A DNA stretch of 64,000 nucleotides from Eulemur rufifrons (taxonomy: Eukaryota > Chordata > Mammalia > Primates > Lemuridae): contig NC_090983.1 of the NCBI RefSeq assembly GCF_041146395.1, forward strand, positions 61,883,501 to 61,947,500. Direction: 5' to 3'. Positions 1 through 12,500 of the stretch are shown here, piece by piece. The first letter of the stretch is position 1, and every line of letters begins with the position of its first letter. The translations under genes and the position numbers were made by a program. Below the pieces are notes generated by a model. That model ran no database searches and had not been told where the DNA came from. It saw only the letters and a list, made by a program, of their open reading frames with translations.

Positions 1-189
1 TCTTTGACTTCATCTTATTTTGATATATATTTTTATTTGTGTAAATTTCTCAATGTAAAATTATTTTGCCACTCATGCTTTAGAAAACCTGCTGACCTTA
101 TGCTGCCAGGGCGTATCTGAAGTACATTTGTGACTGTCACTTTATGGTTTTCCATAATATGACATGAATTTTCATAAGTTGCAAAGCAG

Positions 190-435
190 TAGGAATATGG
201 TCTAATGATTAAGAGAGTAGATGTTTGTTCAGGCTGACCACAGTCTGAATCCTGGCTCTTGACCTAAATGTGTTACTTTGGGCAAGTTACTTGACCTCTC
301 AGAAGTTCAGGTTTCCTGATTATGAAATGGAGATAATATCCATACAAGCCCAATGCTTTGGGTTTGCATCTAGCTCAGGACCTGCCTCACGGTAAACCCT
401 CAATAAATGGGAACTATTGTTACTATTATTATTAG
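190..435 (+). repeat. MIR SINE, sense
   Basis: A tRNA-derived MIR. It opens with a box-A-like 'tggtctaatgattaagag', passes through 'gggcaagttacttgacctctcag' equivalents and an 'aaatggagataat' segment, and ends with 'ctcaataaatgggaactattgttactattatt'. That order of landmarks is the MIR order from the tRNA-like head to the L2-shared tail. It is old and diverged. Positions 1-189 to its left hold nothing I recognise. Confidence 0.85.
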
Positions 436-1974
436 GATGGCCAAATCAGGATACTTAGGAGAGTGAACAGGCTCACTGCATATATTTTAATAATTACACT
501 GAAATAACAGAAATAAACAGGACTACCCTGGGTGGAGTGAGATACATAGTCAGTCTGATTATGATGGGCAGTAGACTATCTCAGTATCAATATAGGGAAA
601 TTAGATATTGAATCATTCATTTTCATTCAATGTTGAGAGAAATATACAGTAACCAGAGTAATAAACCAAGGGACTGGTTTTTGATTTTCCTTGTTTTCCT
701 TTGCGTTAACCTGTTTTCAGTATAGAAAGAAACAGTTTATAATCATGCCTCTTAGTTTTTCCCATGCCCACCTATGTGCAAGGGTAGTCCCTCCTTTAGT
801 TGCACCATTTCTGACTGTAAAGGACAATATGGATTTATGCCTAGTGACCTCTTGCAAGTTTTCTTTCTTTGCTGCAAAATTATGGTGAGCAACAACTTGA
901 TTTATTCCGTTAGTTTTGAACTGTGCTGCCAATAAGTAAATTGGCTCATGGTAATCACAGTATTCACTTCAATTAAATGATCATCAATTGAGTTATTTGC
1001 CTTTTTGCATGTAATTTACTATGGTCTGCTTTTCTCTTTCAATTAAAAAGTTGAAGTCTATAATTACTTGTTTCTAGGGATTACAAATTAGGGAAGTAGA
1101 ATTCTGAAATGATTACCTTAAAGCTTCAATAATTTTCAAAATGTGTACATTTCTTCATATTTTACCTTATATTTAAAATATAAATTATTTTTTGTATGTC
1201 ATCAAAATTAATTATTTCCTTATGCAAAATCTACCTTAGAGAAAAGGAGAAATGAAACATATGAGAAAACACATTTTGCCTAATGATTTTCTGTTAGGAA
1301 AAATATTGCTATCATGATCCTTTTTAATTAAATAAGAATTTAGCACTTTTACGTGTGTGTTCTTAATGTCAGACTCTTTGGTTATCACACTTACACCTCT
1401 GTTATTAATGCTAGCCATGGTTTGCAGATGAGGAAAAGCTAGTTATCAATGAATAATTCAGATTCCATAACTGTCAGACCTCATTATTTTAAATAGGGCC
1501 TGGTAGTTCCAGTTGTAACCAGCTAATTGCCTCGTTTAAACTTAAACTGTTAGACTATTTCACATAATTCTCAATTTCAAAAAACTTTAAATACATTTAA
1601 AATTGCTGTAATACATAGAGCAATTTGCTTTAAATCAATCTAGAAGAATAAAAGGCATTCTGCTTATGATCTGTCTTCAAATAAGAATTAAAATTTATTT
1701 TAATTTAATCCACTGGCTGTCATGGAATGCTTACTTAACACAGAATGAACAAAATGTTTTTAATTTATAAAAAATAAGATGAGAATATTGAGACTGAATA
1801 ATTCAGTTTAAAAATTGATCTCTTTTGTTTAAACATTCTGCCAAATGTAAGTTCAAAACCAAAATGAATGGGAGGGATCACCAAAGGTTATTGCTTTCAC
1901 TTCCTGAATCTCCAGCACTTTTAAAACTAAATCAGCCATAAATTTTAAAAATTAAGAAATCTGTAAAGTGAGGG
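436..1974. other. unique AT-rich sequence
   Basis: No gene, RNA or repeat recognised. Reading frames are short (60-70 codons), lie on both strands and look like chance frames. Composition is A/T-rich with short poly-A/T runs and no CpG cluster. Confidence 0.6.
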
Positions 1975-2427
1975 TGGTGGAGATGCACTGCTCAGATATT
2001 CTTTCAAGAGAAGCTGTTGCAAGGGACACAGGAGGCAGACAGCCTAACGTGGCCACACCTTCAGATCTGCTTCAATGTTCGTGCCAAAGCCACACTCTTC
2101 AGGGACTGCTCCCAGCCAGTGACTGAGCATGGTGGGGTAGCAGACCCAGGCCATTCAACCATGTGGGACCCCTATGATGGCAATTTTTTTCTGGGACTTC
2201 TCATCAGCCTGGTTGAAACTCTTTAAAAACTGTGCTTCTTCTACTCAATCTTTCTGCCTTTTCTCTTTTCTTTTATAGATATCAGAATTGCATTGTGGCT
2301 TGAAGGTTCTCCATACCTACTCCTGCTTGGTCTCCTCTTTGCCATTGACATGTATTTTCTCCAATAAATCTCTTGCACATCTAATTCTGTCACGTTGTTT
2401 GCTTCTTAGAGGACCTGGACTGACACA
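1975..2427 (+). mobile_element. solo LTR-like element (ERVL/MaLR type?)
   Basis: The segment is more GC-rich than its surroundings. It carries an AATAAA signal at 2363-2368 followed by 'tctcttgcacatctaattctgtc' style sequence and a terminal '...gacctggactgacaca'. That arrangement (polyadenylation signal, short R/U5-like stretch, CA end) is typical of mammalian endogenous-retrovirus LTRs. No internal retroviral genes flank it, so a solo LTR is likely. The 5' boundary is uncertain, and the subfamily is not assigned. A 69-codon frame inside (2017-2226) is not a gene. Confidence 0.5.
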
Positions 2428-3430
2428 GTAAGAATTCTACAATCTCCCCGTGTCTAATTAAACAATTCTATTCACAAATCTAATCCCTTTTATTTAGTTT
2501 AGTCTTCATTGGATATAGTGATCTTTGAAAGGGTATGTCCTTCCAACAATGAAGATTTTCATGTAGTTGTTAAGGCCCACATAGAATCATGTTTTATTCC
2601 TTTATTCAGGCTAAATAACCCCACCACTTGTGGTCTTCCTTAAACCCATCTGTTTCCTGAGTCTTCTCTAGGTTCTTTTATTTTATTATTATTTTTTTAT
2701 TAGGCCATGTAAAGGACTTTATTCTCTAGGTTCTTAATAAACCCAAACATGAGTAGGTAAGAGCTGACCACGTACAGTTCTACTATTTTCATATAAACAC
2801 ATTGTCTTAAAGTCTGGTTTACCCCTTCTTTCAATGAGGTCACTGCCCTTTAGAAAAAGAAATTGCATATATCTCAGGTCTACCGGGCGTGTTACTTTGA
2901 TGTGCATGCTGCCCTTCTTTTGTAAATTTTTATTAAAAGCAATGTGATTTCTTAATGTGGAAAATCGACACACTATAACTAGGGCAAAATCTCACAATAA
3001 TTAAAAAATATCAACAAAGCTTTATTGTGATTGTTTCAACTACTTAATAAATACAATTTCAAATCTTTTGGACAATTTTGTTAAAAGTTTACTCTTATGT
3101 CCAGAGTTGTGTTTGTGTGGAAACAGCACAACTTTAGTTATAAGGAAGAGGAAAGACTTCTATAATTCTGCATTGCTATCTACTGATATTGTCTCAGATT
3201 GGGTAGTGTCTACATCCTCCAACATCTAAAGTTTCTTGTGCTGTTCCAAAAATGGGAAAAGGCAGTTGTGGGAAATTATTTGAGCATTTGGAAATAATTA
3301 ACCAAGTTTTTAGCTAAGTTTAAAAGAAGGTTTAAAATTTTAATATCAAAGTATCAGCCACAATGTGTTGTACTTTATAAAAGAGTAGACTTTTAGAGTA
3401 GAGACATTTGCATAGTTTAGGGTTTTGGGG
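2428..3430. other. unique AT-rich sequence
   Basis: No gene or repeat recognised. The stretch contains T-rich runs near 2680-2700 and one chance frame of 79 codons on the minus strand (2734-2973) with no recognisable domain. Confidence 0.55.
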
Positions 3431-3439
3431 GGTTTTGTT

Positions 3440-3742
3440 TTTGTTTCCACTTTTTGAGACAGTCTCACTCTGTCACCCTGGGTAGAGTGTAGTGGCATCA
3501 TCATAGCTCACTGCAAACCTCCAACTCCTGGGCTCAAGCAATCCTCCTGCCTCAGCCTCCTGAGTAGTTGGAAATTAGCCATCACACCTGGCTAATTTCA
3601 GCTACAGGCATGCAACATCATATCCAGCTAATTTTTCTATTTTCAGTAGAGATGGGATCTCACTCTTGCTCATGCTGTTCTCAAACTACTGACCTCCCAG
3701 AATCCTAGGTTCACAGGCTTGAGCCCCTGTGCCTGGCCCGTG
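3440..3742 (-). mobile_element. Alu element, strepsirrhine type, antisense
   Basis: An antisense Alu, reading on the plus strand from 'ttttgagacagtctcactctgtcaccc' to '...cctgtgcctggcc'. Diagnostic bases are 'gggtagagtg' in one arm and 'ctcttgctcatgctg', 'ctactgacctc' and 'cccagaatcctagg' in the other. These match the Alu lineages of lemurs and lorisiforms rather than human AluJ, S or Y. The central linker (about 3570-3630) is scrambled: 'ggctaattt'/'agctaattt' and 'acaggcatg' segments occur out of the usual order, suggesting a small internal rearrangement. This is the main clue to host lineage. Confidence 0.8.
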
Positions 3743-3754
3743 CCGTTAGTTTTA

Positions 3755-3895
3755 ATGCCACCTTTGTACCAGCTATGAGACCTTGGATTAGTCATGGACA
3801 GTCTCTGGGTTTGTGTTTCCTCACCTATGAAACTAATAGTGGAGTGGCACAGGCAATGGGATTAGACAAATTCTGAGACCATGTCTAGCCCTGTG
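3755..3895 (+). repeat. MIR fragment, sense
   Basis: MIR core landmarks appear in order: 'ctatgagaccttggattagtca', then 'tgtgtttcctcacctatgaaac', then 'attagacaaattctgagaccatgtctagccctgtg'. The tRNA-like head is lost. It directly follows the Alu. Confidence 0.65.
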
Positions 3896-6483
3896 TATCT
3901 CTGATTTTAGTAAGTGCAGCTCACCCCCACTTCCTTTAAAGGAAATATTCCCTGGATGCTTGGAGAGAGCAATTTTTTGTTTAATTTTCTAATAAAAGTC
4001 CATATTGGCTAAAAAAGTACAGCACATGGGATTGCCCAAATTAATATCATTTTCTGGGAAGAAGTGAAAAATGAACTAATTTTCCTCCAATTCAGACATA
4101 GGGAATTTTTATTTACTTATTTTTGTGCCAATAAACTTCTCCCTAGACCACTTTACTATAGTTATTACTGTACTAAGGGTTGAGAAAGTGAAACCTGGAT
4201 TACTTTTTTCTTTCAATTTCCATATAACAAACAACATCTGAAATATTGACACTTTCTGGAAGATTTGTTCCCCTTTGTTATTATGTGATCTCTGAGCAAA
4301 GACTAGTTTTTGTCTGCGCTGTAACATTCTGAAAGTATAATAGGCTACCGTGAAATAATATAGTAAATATTTCCTCCTTATGAATTCTTATATTCTGACA
4401 GGTTTTCCCCCCCAGAAAATCCAGTGAAGATGAAATACAGACACATACAATTAGTGTCAGTTACAGTTCATAGAAGCATACGCTTTTCTTCCATTGTAAT
4501 AACTGAACATTTAGGAACTGAAGGGTTTAGCATCTGTAAGCTATGTGTCAGCTTAGCTGTCTCAGATCAAGCTTCATTTTTAAATACTGTGTTCTGAGAG
4601 AAGCCCACCTCAGTCTCTGAAGGTCATGCTTGTGACCACACTGAAATACTGTAATCAAAGGGAGGCCTTGCTTGTCTATCTTGAGACTCTAGCATTGGCT
4701 TTACTCTTCTCATATGACACGTGTCTTTAATAAAGCTGACCACTATGTTTAGTAACTGACTGAAATCTACCAAAAAAAACCCCCCAAAACTGTTGAGCAT
4801 TCATATACTACATTTAGCATTTTAGATAATTACATAAATGGAACATAAAAGTTGTGAATGTCAAACTCAGAATTTATCCCTCTGTATGTGGTTTAGAATC
4901 CTATCGTATAGTAAACACTTTCTTGTTATAAGCATTTAATCCAATTAATTTTGTTGCAGAGTAATGGAAAGAGATGCTTTTGGTTTTACTCTGCTTTAAA
5001 TGAAATTTATTAAATTTAGATTTTTAAGCCCATTTTTGTAGTGTAAAATTTGTTTCATTAGAAATGGAAGGCTGAGATTTGCAAGGTACAAGAAAGGAAG
5101 AAATGGAGTTATTAAGTAAGCATTCACGTGGAATAACATTATGGGCTGAGTTATGCATTTTGACCACTGTTGACTACTGAGAAGAAGTTTCTAATCTAGG
5201 AAAAGTTTCAGAGGATTAAATGATTTCTGTACACATTAAGCTGATTCAAGTCACAGATTTCTTTGAAATCACTGTTGTGATTTCTTTGAAACCACTGGTT
5301 GTGGTGAGAATCTGGAAGACCACCTAGCTTTCTGATATGTGAACAATTGGAACATTCTCAAAAGCAAATATTGGAATTTTGTAGAATGACTTCTTATGGT
5401 CACTGTTAACCCCTATTCTATATAAGATAAATCCCTTTCTCCAATTACAATATTGTGAAAATTGGAAGGTTACAGGAAGAAAGTAAATATAGTTTCATAA
5501 GAATTGAGTCAGACTTTTAACGTATACCATGTGCTTCTAACATATGGTACAGATGGATTACAAGCTACACCTGAGCAATTGACTACGCCTAGCATTTGGT
5601 GTTTATGCTGTGATTTTAAAATAGCCATTCATTAGCCAGGAGTGCAGGTGTGTGTGTGTATGTGCATTTAAAGGCAGTTAAAGAAAACATTATTTTCTAC
5701 TATTTCACATAGTATGAAGGAGCATACTTTACTATAGAAAATTTAAGAACATACCTCCTTGCTGTAGTTGTTAGTCACTGACTCTTATTACCTCCTTACC
5801 CGATATGAGGAGCAGATGGCTCATGGAGATGCCTTTGTTTTTTCTTCTGTCATCTTCTAAAATGGAGACTTTCTATTTTAACTTTTTAGAGAATAATTCT
5901 TTTAATTCCCCGCCCCCCAAACTCTAGCAGCAATAACAATAGTCTCAAAGGTGCATGCTAAAGAGTGTTTAAGCGTAACAGAGAGGAACACTAGTTGACA
6001 ATCAGCCACACCTGACATTTGTGATCTTTATCAACTAGACATTATAAACTCTTGTTTTTTAGTTCTGAAATTCTTGTCCACTTGGAAACAAACAACTTTT
6101 TAAGTCTTCCTCAGATAGAAATTAATGCAATAAAATAACCAATAATCAATTATGCACACACACAAGTTCTTTAAACCTGAGCTGTGCCATTCAGGAGTGC
6201 TCATATCTAGCAATGAGAGAGATTCTCCCTCAGAAAAAAAGGTGCTCACCACACAGTGCAGCCGGCCCACATGAATGACCCCTTTTAGCCAGGTAGCTCA
6301 CCTTATTAGCTCTTTTCTATTATTGCAACATCCAACAACAGCATTGCTTTATTTCAAGGAACATATTAGCCTATTGCAGGAGAAAATGAATTTGTTACTC
6401 ACTGTCATTCTAACAGGTTTCTAGTGTCTGGAGTTCCTCTGTAATTGGACATTTTTCCTCATTCTGTAATTGAGAATTCAACC
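3896..6483. other. unique AT-rich sequence
   Basis: No gene or named repeat recognised over about 2.6 kb, apart from a 23-24 bp tandem duplication at 5256-5302 and a short TG run near 5648-5660. A 72-codon minus-strand frame (4109-4327) has no domain that I know. Confidence 0.55.
5256..5302. repeat. two-copy tandem duplication, 23-24 bp
   Basis: The unit 'gatttctttgaaatcactg' plus 'ttgt' is followed immediately by a near copy, 'gatttctttgaaaccactgg' plus 'ttgt'. The copies differ by one substitution and one inserted base. This is likely a local slippage duplication. Confidence 0.9.
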
Positions 6484-6508
6484 ATATATATATATATATA
6501 TATATATC
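6484..6508. repeat. (TA)n microsatellite
   Basis: About twelve uninterrupted TA units. It is likely length-polymorphic and able to extrude a cruciform. Confidence 0.97.
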
Positions 6509-6609
6509 ACTCTACCTCATTGTGTGCTTGAGGGTATGTAAAATATGTATTTTTGTTTGTGCAAGTCTTAAGTGATTTTAGTTTTAGTTGTTGCATGGGG
6601 TGAGATTCT

Positions 6610-7440
6610 TCTCAAATTAGTGTTAATTCTATTTTTATAAATTTTAATTATGGAAAATTTAAATATATGTAAACAGATAAGTAAAGATAATCATTTAATA
6701 ACCTCCATGTGTGCATCACCCAGATTCAACAATTATCAACACATGACCAATCTTCTTTCAAATGTCCCCACTTACTCTCCTGCAATTGTCACTGGATTAT
6801 TTTCAAACGTACCCCAAACATCATGTCATTTCATCCATAAATACTTCAGTCTGACTCTTTAAAATGTAAGGACTCTTTTATATAATATAATAGCATTATC
6901 ATTTCTATAATAAAAGAATTAAAATAATTCCTAGTATCAACAAATATCTAGTCAGTGTACAAATTTCCTTTATTGTCACATACTTTTTTTTTAAGTTGGC
7001 TTGTTCAGATCCGAATCCAAACAAGTTCCAAGTATTGCATTTGGTTCATCTGTTTCTTAAGGCACTTTAAATCAATAGTTTCCTGTCCTTTTTTATTGCA
7101 ATTTATTTATGAAAGAAACGACAATTTCCTACATACTAGATTTTGCTGGTTGCCTCCTTGTAGTCTTGTGGAACATGATCCTTTGTCCAGATGTGATTAG
7201 ATTCCAGTGCAGATTTTTGCAAGGAAGCTGTAAAAGCGGTGGAGTATCAGGGGGCACATATTATCTGTTATCTCTTTTTGTGATATTTAAATTTGGTCTG
7301 GGTTGAAATTTATCAGTCTGATATGTGCATTGTACAAGTTCTTGATCAGGTTTTCAATCAATGGGTTTTGTAGCTATTGTTGACTGTTGTCTAGCCCCAA
7401 TAGTTTATTAAGGCATCGTGTCTACTTTTGTTCTCTAAAA
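6610..7440. mobile_element. ancient L1-type 3' region (subfamily uncertain)
   Basis: The segment has landmarks I know from a very common old mammalian interspersed repeat: 'gtgtgcatcacccagattcaac', 'aattatcaacacatgaccaat', 'catcatgtcatttcatccataaatacttcagt', 'aaatatctagtcagtgtacaaatttcc' and 'gttggcttgttcagatcc'. I believe it is the 3' part of an L1M-class element, but I cannot fix subfamily or orientation from memory. Frames inside it (6650-6862, 6955-7200, 7109-7306) are chance frames. Confidence 0.5.
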
Positions 7441-7774
7441 TTTCTACAAACAAACCATTATTTCAGTTCATGCAATATGTTTATTGAGGAGACCAGGGTG
7501 ATGTAAGCAGGAAGACAGTGACAGTTTCTAACGTTTTGCTTCTCCTGGGGGGTGGGGGGGCAATATGGAAGCATTTTGTTAACATCTTTTTTTTTCAATT
7601 TCAGTTAGTCAATAGTGCAAACATAACTATTTTCCAATATAAATGACAATGGAGTTAACATTCCTAAAAATACTGTGACATGACTTTTGCCACTATGAAG
7701 GATATAGCTTACTTTCATTGAAAATCATGACTTTTTACTCTAGGGCTAGACATAGGTAATGATCATTTGGTGCA
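7441..7774. other. unique sequence with a G-run
   Basis: No gene is recognised. It contains six G's, a T and seven G's at 7547-7560, and a T-run near 7587. Confidence 0.6.
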
Positions 7775-7990
7775 TTTAGCATGATTTCTCACCTATTGTC
7801 TCACTTGATGCCCACAGCAATTCTATGCCATAAACAAGAAAAAGATAATTTTCTCTGTTTTAGTGATGTGGAAATTGAGGTTCAGATAGCAGAAATTACA
7901 TTCCACTGTTATCCAATGAGTTAGTGGCAGAACTGGGATCAGATCTTGGTTTCCTGGCTCTAAATTCAGTGTTCTTTTTCTTGTGCAATA
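7775..7990 (-). repeat. MIR, antisense
   Basis: An antisense MIR. It reads 'tctcacttgatgcccacagcaattctatg', then 'gatgtggaaattgaggttcag', then 'agtggcagaactgggatcagatct' and 'cctggctctaaattcagtg'. That is the mirror order of the MIR core and tRNA-like head. Confidence 0.85.
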
Positions 7991-9354
7991 CTTGAGTTAT
8001 CTCTAGATTCAGGCTTCATGACCATTTGTTAAATTCAGTAATATATAGCAATAAACCAAAAGTTAATATAAAACTGACAACATGCTTTATACAAATATAA
8101 TTAAATGATATGCATAACATTAATTACATATAATAATTTTCATGAACCATCAAAAAGTAGAAGCTATTTACCAATTTTCCTTTTGTATTACTCTTTTTAT
8201 TGCATTAGCACAGTCCTAGAACCCCTTTAAATCTCTAATATATGACAGACACAGGAGATGAAAATATAAATATTTTGTCTCCACTGGAGGGCTTCATGGC
8301 ATGGTGCAAGTGAAGAAGATACACAAGTAATAAGAGTATAGATTAGCAAGAGGACATTTTTTAGGCTTCAAAAATTATCAATTTTGACTTAACCCTAAAT
8401 TCTGTCTGTTTTATTACTGTCAGTGTATCAAGTGACCAACGGTAACTTACTTAAAACACATAAGATTTATTTTACAACTATTCCTGGCAGCTTTCTGTAG
8501 TAATTCTATTTGTTTTTAGGGGTTAGACATGGGTAATTTTAAAATTATCTTTAAGTCCTTTCACCTGAGAAAATGATCTTCTCAGGTTGGTTCTCAGGCA
8601 GCTATGATGTCTAAGGATGGCCTTAGCATTTGCCTGCCACCAAAATGGGCCAGAGCTGTGTGAAACCCACGTGGGGATATCTGAGTCCTAAAGCTGTCCA
8701 CAAGGCCTAACTTGCACAGGCCCAAACTGTCAGTTTATTCCTGACCCTGAAATAGTGGGGAACACATTTCAGATCTAGTAGATATGAGTGAGTCTATTTC
8801 TGGAGCACAGTTTCTACAGCACCTCTGATAACAGTTGCTTCCGAAAGTTAAGCATAAGAGTACAATTTTTGAGGGGCTTCTCAGACCCTGGAGACTTATT
8901 TGAATGAGTTGGCTGACATGTTTTCCAAAAAGCAATGACTTATCTTCCTGGAGGAAACCTTCATTCTTGTTTAGAGAAACCAATAACAAACTACATTGAA
9001 TGATACTATGAAATAAAAGAGAAAAAAATAATATGGACATGCTGTGAATACTAACATATTTAATTAGTTGAATTTTAATGTCATATGTGCCTGGCTTAAA
9101 GCCTACATTGATATCACAAAGATTTGGGTCTTGAAGATGCTGTTAAGCACATTGGACAGGCAAAGACAAATTATGTTACTTTTCTTGGTGTCTTTATCAC
9201 CTACCCCTAACCTTTGCGTTTTACTTGACCAAAATTTTTAACAGGATAGAAAACTCAAGACTTTTTTAGGTTACACATCATGAGAAATTTTAAAGAGAGT
9301 TTGTCATTGCACCCTTGAAGCATCTTATGTTTGTTTATCTATTTAATCATATTC
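7991..9354. other. unique AT-rich sequence
   Basis: No gene recognised. A 101-codon minus-strand frame (8735-9040) has no recognisable motif, no CpG or GC support and no splice context, so I treat it as chance. Part of 8450-8720 may be an unrecognised old transposon. Confidence 0.5.
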
Positions 9355-9530
9355 TATGACATGTATTAAGTGCCTAGACTAGCATGTACCAGCTAGTCCC
9401 TCGGGATGCATTTATTAGATAATTTTATTCCCATTTCCTAGTCGAGGAAACCGAAGCTCAGAGTGGCTAAGTACCTTAGCAACTGGACAACGATCAGGAA
9501 TTGGGTGTTTCTGACTCAAAAGCCAAAGAT
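9355..9530 (-). repeat. MIR, antisense
   Basis: Antisense MIR core: 'atgtattaagtgcctagac', then 'ttattcccatttcctagtcgaggaaaccgaagctcagag', then 'aactggacaacgatcaggaattgggtgtttctgactc'. These are the 'gaggaaactgaggc' and 'gggattcgaaccc' equivalents in mirror order. Confidence 0.75.
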
Positions 9531-12500
9531 TTTCATTTACTTCTTAATTTCAAGAGGCTAATGTGACACTTATACAGCAGATACAGTAATTTTTCCCGAG
9601 AAAGTTTATGTCCATGTGGAGGCTGATGCAAATAATAGATTTACTGAGTGATATCGTCCTAGATGTGCAATGCGGTTACAATAGGTGAGATACTGAAGGA
9701 GACTAAATGATCTGTAAAGACCAGGAAAACAGCATCACGCCTGTTTGTAGGAGAGCATAGTGAGTTCATACAGGCAGCTGGTCGCCAGGGTTCCCTCTCA
9801 ATGGTTATTAGGCATATTCTGAAATTGGAGTTTAATGATTTCTCTGGAAATAAAAAATTAAATCCAAATAGTAAATTGTATTGGCTCTACCTGTCTTTTG
9901 AGAATTGTGTAAAGGGAAAAAACATTTTGAGTATCATTCTTTTTTTGGAAAGATTGTGGCACTTCGGTGCTACTCATTTTATTGTGAAAATTATAGAAAT
10001 GTAGACATATAAAGCCAGAGCCTTTTACATATCAACTTTTTTTTGAGCCAGGCCATTATTAAAACCATAAAACTTTTTAATGTCCTATGATTTTTATCTT
10101 CAGAAAGCATTTATTGCACATTCACCGTGTGCGAGACTCAATACCAGACAATGTGGCAAGAATAAAAAAGAAAAAGGCTGAGTTCATAACTGGAAAAGCT
10201 TATAGGAAACCAGCAAACGTGTGCATACTTTATGACTATGTACGGTAAATTTCTAAACATTCTCATTCAGAAGATCCAGGCTTCTCCACCCAGCCGAGCT
10301 GCCCTGTGGAAAACTGTTGGCAGAGCATGGCTTTGCTTCTCTTCCTCATTAAAGCAGAATCAAGGACATGACTCCAGGTACCACAGCAAGTTTCTTTCTA
10401 AATTACCTGAATGTTTATGATTTGGCCTCCTGATCCCATTTGTTAGCATAGCATTTGACTTTTTTTGTTATATTTTTGTACACATTCCAAAGTGGCAAGA
10501 ACTTGAAAATATCAAAAGTTCCTAACAACCCACAAGAAGTGTATTTTCCATTGTGATCTTTATTTTTGAAATGCACAATAAGAAGGATATTTTGCATTGT
10601 GATGTATTTTTGTAACTCACATAAGTAAATTTTGTATTGTGACTACTACACACACACACATATACAACACAAAAGTTTTACAAAAGTATTGTGTGCGCTG
10701 GACTCCAATATTTTCTCTTCTTTCCTTGTCTACTCTATTTCTATTTGTATTTCTATTATATTCTAGGTTTTTTTTTAAAATGCTACTCACTATCTGCAGA
10801 ATTTATTTCATGACCCACCCATTCATGCATGTAGATCCAGACTGAATAATTTTGTACTAAAGAAGTTGCAGAATTGAATAAAGAGACTATAGGAGAAATC
10901 ATCAGCAAGAGAAATCTACTTGATGTTTATAAAGAAAGAAAACAAGAAAGGTGATAGGATGCTCAAGCAGAGAGCAGTTTTAGAAAATATTATCGGAAAA
11001 TTCCCAGTTGGGGAATATAGTACTATAAATGTCCATTTTATTCTCAGAGCTACATGATTTAACTACAGACTGATTGTATTTTTAAGCTGTAAATCATTAT
11101 TTGTATTTAGAAAGCCAATATCGTCTGAAACAGGTAAAGTTTTGAAAACTTCACAAAGTACCAAACCCTAATGATTCTCAAATAACATTTTAAAGGCTAA
11201 ATCACGAGTAACAAATCTATCAACATATCAAATCCTCATTATAATATAAAATCACCCTAACTATAATACAATAACAGAAACCTAAGTATGATTTTTCAAT
11301 CTCTTCTCCCTCTAAACCTCTTGTTATAGTTTCTAATCAGTAGTAAAATTTATAAATTATAAAATTTGTAAATGTTGAATGTGCAATTGCTTTTTAATTC
11401 TCTGGCCCTAGTCCACTCAGAAATGGCATATCTTGACTAGGCATACTACTAAGGACAAGGAAAAGAGTAGAGTATTATATTGTGGCAAAGTGATAGCAAA
11501 CGAATTCACACCTTTAAAAAGGTTTAAAATATGATCAGGAACACAGATTGCATGCATGAGAAAATAACTGAAGACCATGAATGAAAGCATAAACAATGCA
11601 TATACATTTAAAAATGCGTAAATGATGAAGAAAAATAAGTGATCAGGAAAAGTATTCTTGAAAGGATTCTTGGAGGGATTAAATTTTCAACAAAGTAAAT
11701 AGGCAGGAAGTGTGTGTGTGTATGTGTGTGTGTGTGTAGAGTTACAACATTGGAGATAAGGGGAAAATATTAGAAGTAAGAGTATGGAACTTTGTAATAT
11801 TGCAAATATTGAAGAATAAAAATATGAGTGAGCAGTAGAGGAACAACTGAAGAAAAACTATTGAGGATACCCTAAACTATTGAGTACCCTCTGGTTAGAT
11901 TGAACTATATGCAATTGTGGATAATTAGCTATTTTGACCTAGAAACACAGCTATTTAATATAGTTCATTGTAAATTTCCTTACTTGGGCTGTAGAGGGAA
12001 AGAAAACCTGTATCAGAAAGGCAGACTCTTGAGTTCCACCATAAAAGTACTGAAGAGGAATGCCTGCCAGTTAATCATAGGAATTGATATCTAAATTAGG
12101 CTATTCAGGTGACTTTTATGTACACTATAGTTTAAGAGCCATCATTCTGACACAACTCTTGGCTGAGGAACAGTCTAAGTAGTTACCCTTGTACTTGATG
12201 CCATGGGCCTGACCATGTAGCTAACTGGGCTAGAGTAGATCTCCAACCCCAAGTAGGCAAAGTATCAGCTGGCCACTGGCTATGATTTGTCCTTTAATGC
12301 AAGCTCTGCCCAGACATGTATAATGGTGATTGGTAGGCCCAGTCATTTTCTGTTTCTCAGAAATCTGATTCCAGAAATATAGGAAAATAATCAATTGATA
12401 GTAGATATAGACATAAGCATATGGAGGAATGTAAAAGTCACATTTTCAGAGATGTATGAAAATAAAGATCAATTATTAAGTACCTAATTCTGAGGAATAC

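Noticed and set aside
190..260. tRNA-like start of a MIR as a possible tRNA gene
   Set aside because: Only a box-A-like segment and a decayed box B. There is no cloverleaf or acceptor stem, and the rest of the sequence is MIR.
8735..9040. 101-codon minus-strand open frame as a possible gene
   Set aside because: AT-rich context, no recognisable motif, no promoter or splice support, and a length within chance expectation for 64 kb.
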